Positions 11,583-23,041 of a stretch of 64,000 nucleotides of DNA are shown here, piece after piece. Positions within the stretch are counted from its first letter, which is position 1; the number at the start of each line of letters is the position of its first letter. The stretch lies in assembly GCF_963675165.1 (NCBI RefSeq), contig NC_087379.1, forward strand, positions 3,104,201 to 3,168,200, read 5' to 3'. The translations under genes were made by a program, and so were the position numbers. The notes under the pieces are model-generated. The model saw nothing but the letters and a program-made list of their open reading frames with translations. It made no database searches and was not told where the DNA came from. The DNA is from Halichondria panicea. Taxonomy: Eukaryota; Porifera; Demospongiae; Suberitida; Halichondriidae.

Positions 11583-12262
11583 TGTTTACTACTATAATTG
11601 TAAGGGTCTGCGTAACTATGAAGAATATCGCAATCTGAATCACACACAAGAAAGTTGATGAGAATGATCTTGTTATTTCGAAAACAAGTCAAACTAGAGC
11701 ACTGAAGGCTAACCCTCGGCTGTTTTACGTCTCACAACCATGCAGGTAATGATATGGTATGTACATGAACATGGAAGAGCCTACCTAAACTATACAAGAT
11801 TTGAACGCTATGACAAAGCTTTGAAAACGGTAGTGGTGCATAGTCAGACATACACTAAGACTATACAATCACAGCAGTCAGTAGAAAGAAGCCTAAAAAG
11901 TTATACAAATGAAAGCACCACAGGTGCTGATGCCTCGGTGGAGGTGCCAAAGCTACATAACATATAAAGCTACTAATAGCTAGCTTTTATACACACATCG
12001 ATTATAATTATCATGATGAACATTTACTGCATGCATAATCTAGAATCACAGGGAAACTCAAAAGAGTGGGTAATGATCGACGATGATTGTTGTTAAACAT
12101 GATCGATGCCAAAAGTTCAAGTCTAAAATTATGGCTGCAAGTCATCAGAGCCTTAACCCTTTCCCCGCCTACTATAGGCGGCATGGCTACTGCTAATTTT
12201 CAAAAAATGATTGTGCGGGCTGTGTTGGAGCTATGCACACGCTGTAGGTACCAGCACATGCG
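11583..12262. repeat. Dispersed repeat sequence left of duplication copy 1
   Basis: It contains the recurrent motif CTAGAGCACTGAAG followed by AACCCTCGGCTGTT (about 11693). About 11745-11850 is similar to 37690-37800 (a shared ACATGAACATGGA, GACAA(A/G)GCTTTGAA and GTGGTGCAT series). A 75-codon frame at 11740 has an ATG but no recognisable domain, and I treat it as repeat. Confidence 0.45.
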
Positions 12263-12374
12263 CATTGAGCTGCTCTTTCACGTGGTATTTTCATTGTACT
12301 GCCTCGAGGCACGCTTCATACAGTATTGTCGTAAGAAAAGTGACCAATTGATAATTGCTACAAGATCTTTGTAG

Positions 12375-12804
12375 GATAATCTTAGCGAGGCTCTAGTGCA
12401 GCTAGAAAGTGAGGATATCGATGCCTATGGCCTTGTTGAGTCAGAGGGGAGTGACTGGGATCATAGCCAGATAGGAAGCTACTCCTCAGAGTTCAAGCTA
12501 GAAAATAAAGAGCCTAAAGAGCCAGAGGAAGCTCATGGAGCTCTTGAGACGGACCAAGTTCCTAGACCTGGTAAGTAACTATAGAGTAGCATCTGTAGTC
12601 TTCCTAGCTTCAATATAAGTTTGTTTAGGCTAGTTACATCAGGAGTGGACACCATGAGCCACCATTGAACTTGTAAACCTGTGTGTAGGTGAAGAAAACA
12701 TTTCCCGGGAAAAGAGCGTCTGCCGATACGACCTCATAGACAAGTTTCTGCAGATCCTGATTGAACCATGCCACCGTGAGAACATTGAGAACGCTTTAAC
12801 ATAG
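12375..12804 (+). CDS. Two-exon acidic ORF, 3' end of an unrecognised gene (copy 1)
   Basis: The first exon, 12375-12570, lies between a TTTGTAG acceptor and a GTAAGT donor. The second, 12689-12804, lies between a TGTGTAG acceptor and TAG. The join preserves frame and gives about 103 residues: an acidic stretch with ESEDIDAYGLVESEGSDWD, a Glu/Lys/Pro run and a C-terminal amphipathic part with KFLQILIEPCH. The same exons, splice sites and stop are kept in copy 2 (18895-19324) with very few replacements. I do not recognise the family, and no upstream exon with a start codon is evident. It may be a captured gene tail within a repeat. Confidence 0.4.
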
Positions 12805-15452
12805 CAGCCTAAGGGTAGCTGTCAGACAGATAGGCTAGAAACCTTCAGGTCCACTCTTCGAGAAAGTGTGGCCTGGGATCGAGGCTAAGGCTATCCACGC
12901 ACCGCTGTGGCATCCAGGGAAGCAGACTCAAACAGATGAATAGATCAAACTAGAGCACAGAAGTGCAAACCCTCGGCTGATGACATGAACTAGAAGAGTG
13001 ATATAATGCAGGGTTCTCGTTAAAAGGGCATGGCACCCTGCTTCAATTATTGGGCGCCCTCTTAACGCCCCTTATATTGACCACACGGTAGATTTGTGTT
13101 TTTAGGCTAAAAGACTTCTAGTATAGCTAGCTTTCTACTACGAGTCCAGTAGAGTTGCTACTGAACATACTGCTACTAAAGTAAGTCTAATGTGAACATA
13201 CTGTGTTGAGGACTGACTAGGTATTTCTCTCAGTCTGCTCATCAGTCTGCTCATCATTGTGCTTTATCATTATGCTTTGTCAGCTTATCCCCCCCCCCCC
13301 TTTATTTTTCTGCTAGCTAGAACCCTAGAACCCTGTAATGCAGTGCATGTAGTGATGTATGTCTAGCACAGCAAGCCAACTCAGGAGCAACCAGACTGGA
13401 GGCATGCTGAAACATTTGAGAACAGAGTTTTAGTGGTACATGTACGAACATGCACTGTGGATTAGGTCCTAGTCTAGGATCACAGCAAAGAAGCATGCAT
13501 TGAGAGTCTCAGAGAAGTATGGCTCCTGGAGTAGGATCCCATGCGATATGCAGAGAGTCAACAAACCCAGTCACAATTCTAGCTTTCTATTGTAATGACC
13601 TTTTCCATTGTTCCTGGTACAAGATCACTTCAGCTGTAAACACGTAGGTACCTCGAATAAAAGCCGCGTGTAGTTAGCTAGCTGCAACGTGCAAGTTCAA
13701 GCTTCTATTTGACAACAAAGCTTTAACATCGAAATATGCCACTATTAAAACTAGTAGCTTGATGTGTGGAGGCTATCCATGCTGTATACACAGTGCTATA
13801 TGTCACAGACAAACGGACTAGAGCACTAAAGTGCTAACTTTCAGCTGTTAATATTGACATGAATACATAGATCTATAAAAAGTTGATTCAACTTTCTGCT
13901 TTGCTTGTGTACATATTCTTATAATACAATTATGACGACATTCAAATTTCTAAACTAAAGCACTGAAGTGCTAACCCTCAGCTGTTGGCATGATCTACAA
14001 GTGTATAGCAACCAAAAAAGAGTTTTATAAATTATTTAATGCTGGCTAAGCAGCAAGTAACAGTAGCTAGAGGCAAGAGGCATGCAAAGGAGTTTTAGCA
14101 CATGCAATGGTAGCCTCTTTCACAAGGCCTCAGAAAGGAGGCCTGCTACTGACAGCTTGCGCACGCGCCAAATTATCCCCGTAAAGTTTCCCATTAAACT
14201 GCAATTTTTACCAGAAAAATATCCTGAACGAGTGGCCAAGCTGCGCTATGCTAATGCCTCTCGCCATGGTTATGCTTTCGCTCAAAAGTATTAGAGTGTT
14301 AGTAGGGAGAATAAGCTTTTCTCTATAATGATTTCGAAAGTGATCTATATAACTGAGAAAAGACTTGTGTACATGCATCTATTGTATATGTTATCATTGT
14401 GGCTTACCAGGACCTGAAGAAAGATGAAAAAAGATTCTCACACGTGGGAATGCACATGACATTTGCAGTAATAAGGGGTGCGTCTGCAAGAGGCCAATGG
14501 CTACTAAATAGTTCTGACTCTTGTAGCTAATAAAAAGCTAGCGCTTTAGTGCAAGGCTAACTCATAAATTGAATAGAAACTTTGTGCAAACAAATGATGC
14601 TACGAAAGATTCTGAAGACACTGCAACAGCCTTCAATGTGAGTCAAACTAGCCATAACTCGAGAAATAGTTTGCTAATCCACGAATCAAATTCCAAGAAA
14701 ACGTGGCTAGAAGCCTATAGAAGCTGTTAGTTTTCGTCGCATTGCAACCGCTGAGCAGTTACAGACACACAAACAGACAACAGTCAGCTTTACCGTATCC
14801 CTCGTGCCATTCAGATGATTGTCATCCACAGGCGGTGAGTCTTTTGTTAGCATAGCAGGCTAAGGGTACAACTGTAGCTATATAGATAGGCTAAAAACCT
14901 TCACAATCAAACTTTTATCTACTTCCTTCCGTTCGTTGTGATGTCATTGTTTTACTGAGCATATATACGATGTTATCAAGGGCATACATGTATAAAGAAA
15001 AGAGGGCATGCAACTACAAATTACAAATGGGAGGGGAGTGTGCTAAAAATAGACAAGAAACTATTAATTTTATTGCATGTGCACTTACTCCATAATAGTC
15101 ACCAAGCCAGCTAGCTAGCTAGCCGTACTGTACTGTTGGGTAGAGTTAGCCACAAAGGTCAACAGGCGGAAGAGACGGACCAATGCTAATACCAGAGCTC
15201 CTGCTATTGCCAAGAAGCAAGCTGCTGCCTAAGGTTTAATAAGAAGACTGCTACATCTATACTTCTGACATATGGAACTCTGGCGATAGATGTGCATGGA
15301 AAGAAGAAAGCCAGTCATTGTTAGGGGCTAGTGACCTCGCTTCATCGACGTCAGTAGATTGTACGAGCTTCTTCTCTGTACTGTTGCTCTGTCACTTAGT
15401 GAAGCAAGATGTCTTTTTCGATACTTCCACTAACAGCTACTGTAACTATTAT

Positions 15453-16945
15453 CAGGAGTGTCACACACATTCCATTCTATACAGTGCAACAACCAAAGAG
15501 AGTAGATTTTTTTTTATATTATTTTTTTTCACATTTTGTGGCATATCTTCTGAAGTAAAAGTGATATGATCTATTTGAGTGCAGGTACTGAAAGTTCAAT
15601 TATTGGCGCTTCCATTGGACCACCACCTGTTACATCATATGACATCATCACTATGAAATGGCTGTCTAAAGATGTGTACCTCCGAAAATATGTTAGGAAT
15701 AGAAGTAGCTTATTTGTTTGAGTTAAGATCTGAAATTTATTGTGTATGTACCTGACTATATTGCTCATCTTTTGAGCTTCAACGGAAGTCTGGGCTGCTA
15801 GTAAGTTCTGAGAAATACTGAATTTTGTTGTTTTTTGGTGGCAAATATGTTAGGAATACAACTTTCGATTTTATGCTAGTTAAGGTCTGATTTTTGAGGA
15901 GCATGTACTACAATAGCATAGAATTCATCTGTACTAACTTACAGGAGCTAGACAAGTCTCATCTTTGCTAGAGCGGCCCTTCTTGTCAAAAATGGTGATT
16001 TTGCTCCGTTTTGCTACTTTTGCTGACGTATGCAATGATATTCATTGATTTGTGACATCACAAATCATCCTGTTGTTATTTGCTACATCCAAAGGTCATG
16101 CGATGTCTACCTGCAAATATACAGTTGGTGTTGGTCATTCTGTGTCACAGGGGCGTGGTAATTGAGCTTACTACGTAGCCAAATCGCCCCAAAAGTCAAA
16201 AAAGCACTGTTTTTGACAAGATGGGCCGCTCTAGCAAAGAAGAGGCTAGCCTAACTCCTGTAAGTTAGTACAGATGAAAAGTACACTATTGTAGTACATG
16301 CTGCTCAAAAATCAGACCTTAACTAATATAAAATCGAAAGTTGTATTCCTAACATATTTGCCACCAAAAAACAACAAAATGCAGTATTTCTCAGAACTTA
16401 CTAGTAGCCCAGACTTCCGTTGAAGCTCAAAAGATGAGCAATATACTCAGGTACATGCACAACAAATTTCAGATCTTAACTCAAACAAATAAGCTACTTC
16501 TATTCCTAACATATTTTCGGAAGTACACATCTTCAGACAGCCATTTTATACTGATGATGTCATGTGATGTAACAGGTGGTGGTCCAATGGAAGCGCCAAT
16601 AGTTGAACTTTCAGTACCTGCACTCAAATAGATCATATCACTTTTACTTTAGAAGATATGCCACAAAATGTAAAAAATGTGTACCAAAAAAAAAATCTAC
16701 TCTCTTTGGTGGTTGCACTGTATTTCAGACTGATTCCGTCACTAACACTTGTAGTTGTGTAAACTGTTAACCATGAATAAAATTAAATGTGGGCTGGAGG
16801 TACAAACCACATGCGTGTATGCTGATATCATAATTAACCACTACCACACACACTTAAGATGCGGTATGATAGTGACGTGGTATGACATACTTGTACCGAA
16901 ACATGGTTTACACTACAACTTGATACTCCTCTTCATACACTCCTG
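15453..16945. mobile_element. Large palindromic (foldback) element with target-site duplication
   Basis: The element begins CAGGAGTGT and ends ACACTCCTG, flanked by CTATTAT on both sides (15446-15452 and 16946-16952). Inside are two inverted arms of about 510-530 bp (about 15479-15992 and 16205-16733) separated by a loop of about 200 bp. The arms match closely, so a 65-codon frame appears in mirror image on each arm; these are shadows. No transposase is visible. The paralogous site in duplication copy 2 (about 22000-22005) lacks the element. A 7-bp duplication does not fix a superfamily (hAT and MULE types give 8-9 bp). Confidence 0.8.
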
Positions 16946-17408
16946 CTATTATTTATGCTGTATCTATGTGCTTTAACAACTGGTGGGTGTCTTGCCAGAT
17001 ACAACAAGTCTTCTCTTACGATTAGAAGGTAGCCATTGAACCAAATTCTAGATTAATTTTACAGAAAAATAATGTCTAGCATACCAGTGTTCACGCCTAT
17101 TTACGTGTGGGCGGTTGGCTAAATAGTATAATATTATATCCTGCTGACTCATCAGTAACTTGACAGCGAGTTGCATGCCCTCTTCTCTTTATACGCCTTT
17201 GATGTTATCCAAACACCTCACTTTCTGGGGAATTATGTGGCGCATGCACTAACAGTCAATACCAGGTGCATTTTTAGTTGCGCCAGTATTAAAGTCAGAA
17301 CAAAATTCCAGAGATTCTATATTACCAAAATGTGTGTACAAGATTCCTGGCCGTTGCGAACCCCTCGACCTCAGACCACATGTACGATACAGATGATTAT
17401 GTTGCGTA

Positions 17409-17735
17409 CCATAATATCTAAAGCGACACTTTTTAATAATTACGAAGCCAGAGGTCGCTTCTTTTGGAGGTTGAAAAATTGAAGTTCTGGTGTCGCATAT
17501 TTAGAGGGTCGCATGAGGTAACTTTACAGAGTCTACTTGCCTCAATTTCAGGCCGCTTAAAAACACTTCAGTGGGCTACAATCGAGGCTAGGAAGTGGCT
17601 ACATTTACCTCTATTTAGAACGTGACATTAAAAAATAATTGTCAACGCAGCTGTCGCTACTTTTAGAGGTCAGAAAATTGCTGAAGCTCCTGGGTGTCGC
17701 ATATTTGGGGTCACCTTAAATCGAGGTCTTACGGG
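17409..17735. mobile_element. TA-flanked MITE, same family as 43221-43512
   Basis: The right end reads TAAATCGAGGTCTTACGGG beside TA, and the left begins beside TA at 17407-17408. The interior blocks GGCCGCTTAAAA, AGTGGGCTA and GCAGCTGTCGCT occur in the same order in the element at 43221-43512. No coding capacity. Confidence 0.6.
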
Positions 17736-17918
17736 TAGGCCACACTTGTAAACTTTAATTTATGGTGGGGGCTAGGAAAACACAACCTTTTATTAAAGTA
17801 ACTTAAGGGAGGGACTGCATGGAAGGCTGGCACGTTGGGTGTGCTACACTCTGGGCCCCGTGTTTTCCATGTCCTGCTACATATTAAAGGGAGTGATAGA
17901 GGCTAGTTTAATATCATA

Positions 17919-18161
17919 TTAATCAGCTAGCGTCAAGTAATCTGCTCGTTTAAGCGAAGTTCCTATGGTGGCTTGAAGTAGAAAGCTAAAAATTGTAGAC
18001 AAAACGGCAGGAGCAGCCCCGCCTTTGACTGAACCCAGTATGCGGTACATGATAACACTTAATTGCTTTTTTTTACCTGTTTTCTTGCGCATACAGCAGT
18101 AACATAAGGAACATATGAAGATAACGAGCATCAGGATCAGGAGACCACCTCCAAGGGTCAC
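17919..18161 (-). other. Alternative read-through reading of the membrane exon
   Basis: If the GTAAAAAAAA after KKTG at 18076 is not used as a donor, the membrane exon frame reads on to a TAA at 17919 and gives a longer cytoplasmic tail. I cannot choose between this and a spliced continuation. The stretch 17740-17900 holds a partial copy of the exon at 22777-22936 (GGCACGT..GGTGTGCTACACTCTGGG). Confidence 0.25.
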
Positions 18162-21100
18162 TGTGGGAAATGTGAGTTAATTAGCACTTAATAGACTGAT
18201 AACCCTTTACCAGACACAATGTGAAACACGGATGGTACTTCGAGGGTAGTTGGGCATGGCCCGACCGTCTCCCTGACGGGAGGTCGGGTTGCAAGCCTAT
18301 CTGGGATTTGTTCTGCAGCATTATGTAACACTGCCATAAATATTCTTCTTCTCAAGTGGGTGTTAACCGATATGATGACGTGGATAAACCACAGCATACT
18401 GCATGCGGTTTCGCAACTAGATGCAAACGGAAGTGTAACCAAGCACATGAAAAATGCTGCAATCTGATAGGGCAAATCCCAGATAGGCTTGCAACCCGAC
18501 CTCCCGCCACGCCCAACTACTTCAAGGGTACATTAAATTTCAGTCCCTTTCTCTTCTATCCTTTAATGGGGGCCTAGGGAAACCCGACCCTATAAGTGAA
18601 CTATATCCTCCTCCTGAATAAAGCGGGTCAGGTGGCATATACGGCACCGGATGTAATTTTGAAGGGGGAGGGGTTCAGGTTAGCTTAGGGAAAATAACAA
18701 AAATTAGGGCGTTTCTATATCTAGTGCACATCCGGTGCCGTATATGCCACCTGATCCAATAAAGCTAGATATACCTGTGCTACATTGAGCTGCTCTTTCA
18801 CGTGGTATTTTCATTGTGCTGCCTCGAGGTACGCTTCATACAGTATTGTCGAAAGAAAAGTGACCAATTGATAATTGCTACAAGATTTTCGTAGGATAAT
18901 CTTAGCGAGGCTCTAGTGCAGCTAGAAAGTGAGGATATCGATGCCTATGGCCTTGTTGAGTCAGAGGGGAGTGACTGGGATCATAGCCAGATAGGAAGCT
19001 ACTCCTCAGAGTTCAAGCTAGAAAATAAAGAGCCTAAAGAGCCAGAGGAAGCTCATGGAGCTCTTGAGACGGACCAAGTTCCTAGACCTGGTAAGTAACT
19101 ATAGAGTAGCATCTGTAGTCTTCCTAGCTTCAATATAAGTTTGTTTAGGCTAGTTACATCAGCAGTGGACATCATGAGCCACCATTGAACTTGTAAACCT
19201 GTGTGTAGGTGAAGAAAACATTTCCCGGGAAATGAGCGTCTGCCGATACGACCTCATAGACAAGTTTCTGCAGATCCTGATTGAACCATGCCACCGTGAG
19301 AACATTGAGAACACTTTAACATAGCAGCCTAAGGGTAGCTGTCAGACAGATAGGCTGGAAACCTCCAATCAAACTTTCTATCTACTTCCTTCAATCCACT
19401 TCCGTTCGTTGTGACTTTATTGTTTTACTGACCATAAACGTTGTTATCCGGATCCGCCAGATGGTTAGCGCATGCGCAAGCAGTCAATATCAGGCCCACT
19501 CTTCGAGGAAGTGCGGCCTGGGATCGAGGCTAAGGCTATCCATGCTGTAAACGCAGCGCTGTGGCATCCAGGGAAGTAGACTCAAACAGATAAATAGACC
19601 AAACTAGAGCACAGAAGTGCAAACCCTCGGCTGATGACATGAACTAGAAGAGTGATATAATGCAGGGTTCTCGTTAAAAGGGCACGGCGCCCTACTTCAA
19701 TTATTGGGCGCCTTCTTAACGCCCCCTTATATTGACCACATGGTAGCTTGTTTTTAGGCTAAAAGACTTCTAGTATAGTTAGCTTTCTACTATGAGTCCA
19801 GTAGAGCTGCTACTGAACGTACTGCTACTGAAGTAAGTCTAATGTGAACATACTGTGTTGAGGACTGACTAGGTATTTCTCTCAGTCTGCTCATCATTGT
19901 GCTTTATCATTGTGCTTTGTCAGCTTACCCCCCCCCCCCTTTATTTTTCTGCTAGCTAGAATCCTGTAATGCAGTGCATGTAGTGATGTATGTCTAGCAC
20001 AGCAAGCCAACTCAGGAGCAACCAGACTGGAGGCATGCTGAAACATACGAACATGCACTGTGGATTAGGTCTAGTCTAGGATCACAGCAAAGAAGCATGC
20101 ATTGAGTCTCAGAGAAGTATGGCTCCTGGAGTAGGATCCCATGCGATATGCAGAGAGTCAACAAACCCAGTCACAATTCTAGCTTTCTATTGTAGTGACC
20201 TTTTTCCATTGTTCCTGGTACAAGATCACTTCAGCTGTAAACACGTAGGTACCTCGAATAAAAGCCGCGTGTAGTTAGCTAGCTGTAACGTGCAAGTTCA
20301 AGCTTCTTAGCTTTTATTTGACAACGAAGCTTTAACATCAAAAGCTGCCACTATTAAAACCAATAGCTTGTTGTGTGGAGGCTATCCATGCTGTATACGC
20401 AGTGCTATATGTCATCCAGGTGAGTATAGACTCACGTGTCACAGACAAACAACGGACTAGAGCACTAAAGTGCTAACTTTCAGCTGTTAATATTGACATG
20501 AATACATAGATCTATAAAAAGTTGATTCAACTTTCTGCTTTGCTTGTGTACATATTCTTATAATTATTACAATTATGTCGATATTCAAATTTCTAAACTA
20601 AAGCACTGAAGTGCTAACCCTCAGCTGTTGGCATGATCTACAAGTGTATAGCAATCAAAAAAGACATTATTTAATGCTGGCTAAGCAGCAAGTAACAGTA
20701 GCTAGAGGCAAGAGGCATGCTGAGAGATTGGAGTTTTAGCACATGCAATGGTAGCCTCAGCTTGCGCACGCGCCAAATTATCCCCATAAAGTTTCCCATT
20801 AAACTGCAATTTTTACCAGAAAAATATCCTGGTCAAGCTGCGCTATGCTAATGCCTCTCGCCATGGTTATGCTTTCGCTCAAAAGTATTAGAGTGTTAGT
20901 AGGGAGAATAAGCTTTTCTCTATAATGATTTCATACAAAGAAAGTGATCTATATAACTGAGAAAAGACTCGTGTACATGCATCTATTGTATACCGTACAT
21001 CGGGTAATTTTCAGGGGACAAAATATTCGTGGTTCAGCAATATTGAGACATTTCGTGGGTAATATTTTCGTGGTTTGAGCTTGCACTGCAGGTAAAGGTA

Positions 21101-22936
21101 GGCAAGGTCGCTTCATTCGTGGGTAAAATATTCGTGGTCAGACTTCCAACCACGAAAACTACGAATATTTTGCCCCACGAAAATAACACGCTATACGGTA
21201 TGTTATCATTGTGGCTTACCAGGACCGAAAGATAAAAAAGATTCTGGATTATCTCACACGTGGGAATGCACATGATATTTGCAGTAATAAGGGGTGCGTT
21301 TGCAAGAGGTCAATGGCTACTAAATAGTTAGCTGCTAAAGCAGCTCTTTTCTGACTCTTGCAGCTATAAGTGCAAGGCTAACTCATAAATTAAATAGAAA
21401 CTTTGTGTGAACAAAATTAATGATGCTACAAAAGATTCTGAAGACACTGCAACAGCCTTCAATGTGAGTCAAACTAGCCATAACTCGAGAAAGAAACTGT
21501 AGTGTGCTAATCCACGAATCAAATTCCAGGAAAACGTGGCTAGAAGCCTATAAAAGCTGTTAGTTTTCGTCGCATTGCAACCGTTGAGCAGTTACAGACA
21601 CACAGACAGACAACAGTCAGCTTTACCATATCCCTCGTGCCGTTCAGATGATTGTCATCCACAGGCGGTGAGTCTTTTGTTAGCATAGCAGGCTAAGGGT
21701 GCCAACTGTAGCTATTATAGATGGGCTAAAACCAATGCTAATACCAGAGCTCCTGCTATTGCCAAGAAGCAAGCTGCTAAGCCTAAGGTTTAATAAGAAG
21801 ACTGCTACATCTATACTTCTGACATACGGAACTCTGGCGAGAGATGTGCATGGAAAGAAGAAAGCCAGTCCTTGTCAGTGGCTAGGGAGCCTCGCTTCAT
21901 CGACGTCAGTAGATGTACGAGCTTCTTCTCTGTACTGTTGCTCTGTCACTTAGTGAAGCAAGCTGTCTTTTTCGATACTTCCACTAACAGCTACTGCAAC
22001 TATGCTGTATCTATGTGCTTTAACAGATACGACGAGTCTTCTCTTACGATTAGAAGGTAGCCATTGAACCAAATTCTAGGCTCTTCTAACGGAAAATGTC
22101 TAGCATAACAGTGTTCACGCCTCTATTTACGTGTGGGCGGTTGGCTAAATTAATAATAATTATAGTACAATGTATATCCTGCTGACTTATCAGTAACTTG
22201 ACAGCGAGTTACATGCCCTCTTCTCTTTATACGCCGCGCCTTGATGTTATCCGAACTCCCCACTTTCTGGGGAATTATGTGGCGCATGCGCTAACAGTCA
22301 ATACCAGGTGTATTTTTAGTGCGCCGGTAAGTCCGAACAAAACTCCAGAGATTCTATATCAAAATTTTGTGTACGAGATTCCTGGCCGTTGACCTTGGAT
22401 CACATGTATGACACAGATAATTATACTACATAAGCCACACTTATGAATATCATTATAAATTGTTAGGTCATTAATTAATTTGCCACAAAAATTCAGCCAA
22501 CCGTGTGCTTAGAGGCAACAAAGAACAAGAAAAAAGTAATTCATTGGATAATTAGAGAAATAATGACCATAATGAGGCAAGTTGGACACAAAATTTCAGA
22601 GATTCTACCAAAATTTGTGTACGAGATTCCTGGCCGTTGCGAACCCCTCGACCTCAGACCACATGTATGACACACATAATTTATGGTGGGGGCCCTAGGG
22701 AAACACGACCATTTATTAAAGTAACCTAAGGGCCTAGGGCCTAGGGAGGTATATCCTCCTGAACAGCTGTGCTTACCTCCAGAAGTGCCGGCGTCATCAG
22801 TGGGGGGAATGGCAGGTGGTATGGGGGGGTCGCCCTGGGACTGCTGCATGGAAAGCTGGCACGTCGAGTGTGCTACACTCTGGGCCTCTGAATACTCTAG
22901 AGGAGTACAAGTGTCTGCCGGTGTACGTGTAGCCAT
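18077..22936 (-). CDS. Possible single-pass membrane protein gene (two exons seen)
   Basis: The exon at 22777-22936 starts with ATG and encodes 53 residues ending in a Pro-rich stretch (DPPIPPAIPP) before a GTAAGC donor. The exon at 18077-18160 follows a TTTCCCACAG acceptor and encodes a clear membrane segment, LGGGLLILMLVIFICSLCYC, then CMRKKTG. The phases (1 then 2) join correctly. No signal peptide is visible, so an upstream exon may be missing. The two exons are about 4.6 kb apart, separated by duplication copy 2. That duplication may have disrupted or inflated the gene. Linking these two exons is inference. Confidence 0.35.
18246..18520. repeat. Inverted-repeat element, about 275 bp
   Basis: GTAGTTGGGC at 18246 and GGAGGTCGGGTTGCAAGCC followed by TATCTGGGATTTG pair with the inverse sequence ending GCCCAACTAC at 18520. 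The loop of roughly 130 bp contains no gene. It lies in or beside the intron of the possible membrane gene. Confidence 0.6.
18625..18757. mobile_element. 133-bp hAT-like MITE with 8-bp target duplication
   Basis: Near-perfect 30-bp terminal inverted repeats begin GG(G/A)TCAGGTGGCATATACG. AATAAAGC flanks both ends (18617-18624 and 18758-18765). An 8-bp duplication is characteristic of the hAT superfamily. There is no coding capacity; mobilisation would be in trans. Confidence 0.8.
18895..19324 (+). CDS. Two-exon acidic ORF (copy 2)
   Basis: Exons 18895-19090 and 19209-19324 have the same acceptor, donor and TAG stop as copy 1. The first exon encodes the identical acidic stretch. The second differs by a few residues (for example Lys to Met after SRE, and Ala to Thr near the end). 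Conservation of the splice sites in both copies is mild support for a real transcript, but very recent duplication explains it equally well. Function unknown. Confidence 0.38.
20993..21198. mobile_element. TA-flanked MITE with an empty site in copy 1
   Basis: It is the relative of 2811-3003 in opposite orientation, with ends CCGTACATCGGGTAATTTTC and ACGCTATACGG between TA dinucleotides (20991-20992, 21199-21200). The paralogous position in copy 1 (about 14386-14391, GTATATGTTATC) has a single TA. The insertion, its exact boundaries and the TA duplication can therefore be read directly by comparing copies. Confidence 0.85.
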
Positions 22937-23041
22937 GAGGATCGATTCAGACGGATAGATAAGTATCGGATCAAAGCGTAATAATTAGGAGTTCTGAAGC
23001 AGCATGGTGAGTACACTTACGAGCGCGCATGCGCCGAACCA

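Larger units (their letters stand above)
12263..17390. repeat. Segmental duplication, copy 1
   Basis: From ATTGAGCTGCTCTTTCACG (12263) onward the sequence follows 18784-22430 in the same order and orientation, with small indels. This includes the two-exon ORF, a poly-C tract, CTAGAGCAC-type motifs and a GAGTCTTTTGTTAGCATAGC stretch. Copy 1 alone carries the palindromic element at 15453-16945. Copy 2 alone carries the TA-flanked MITE at 20993-21198. Similarity resumes after the palindrome (16953-17390 against 22003-22430). Confidence 0.85.
18784..22430. repeat. Segmental duplication, copy 2
   Basis: It is collinear with 12263-17390 as described for copy 1. Relative to copy 1 it lacks the palindromic element, has small deletions (for example near 20740-20760 and 20830) and contains the MITE at 20993-21198. 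Part of its right end is repeated again at about 22580-22700 (CGAGATTCCTGGCCGTTGCG), showing further local rearrangement. Confidence 0.85.

Noticed and set aside
12960-13010. Hammerhead ribozyme core (CTGATGA) near the recurrent motif
   Set aside because: Other copies read CTGTTGA or CTGTTAA, and no matching GAAA strand or stems were found.
15571-16631. Two similar 65-residue frames on opposite strands
   Set aside because: They are mirror images produced by the palindromic element arms and lack a domain.
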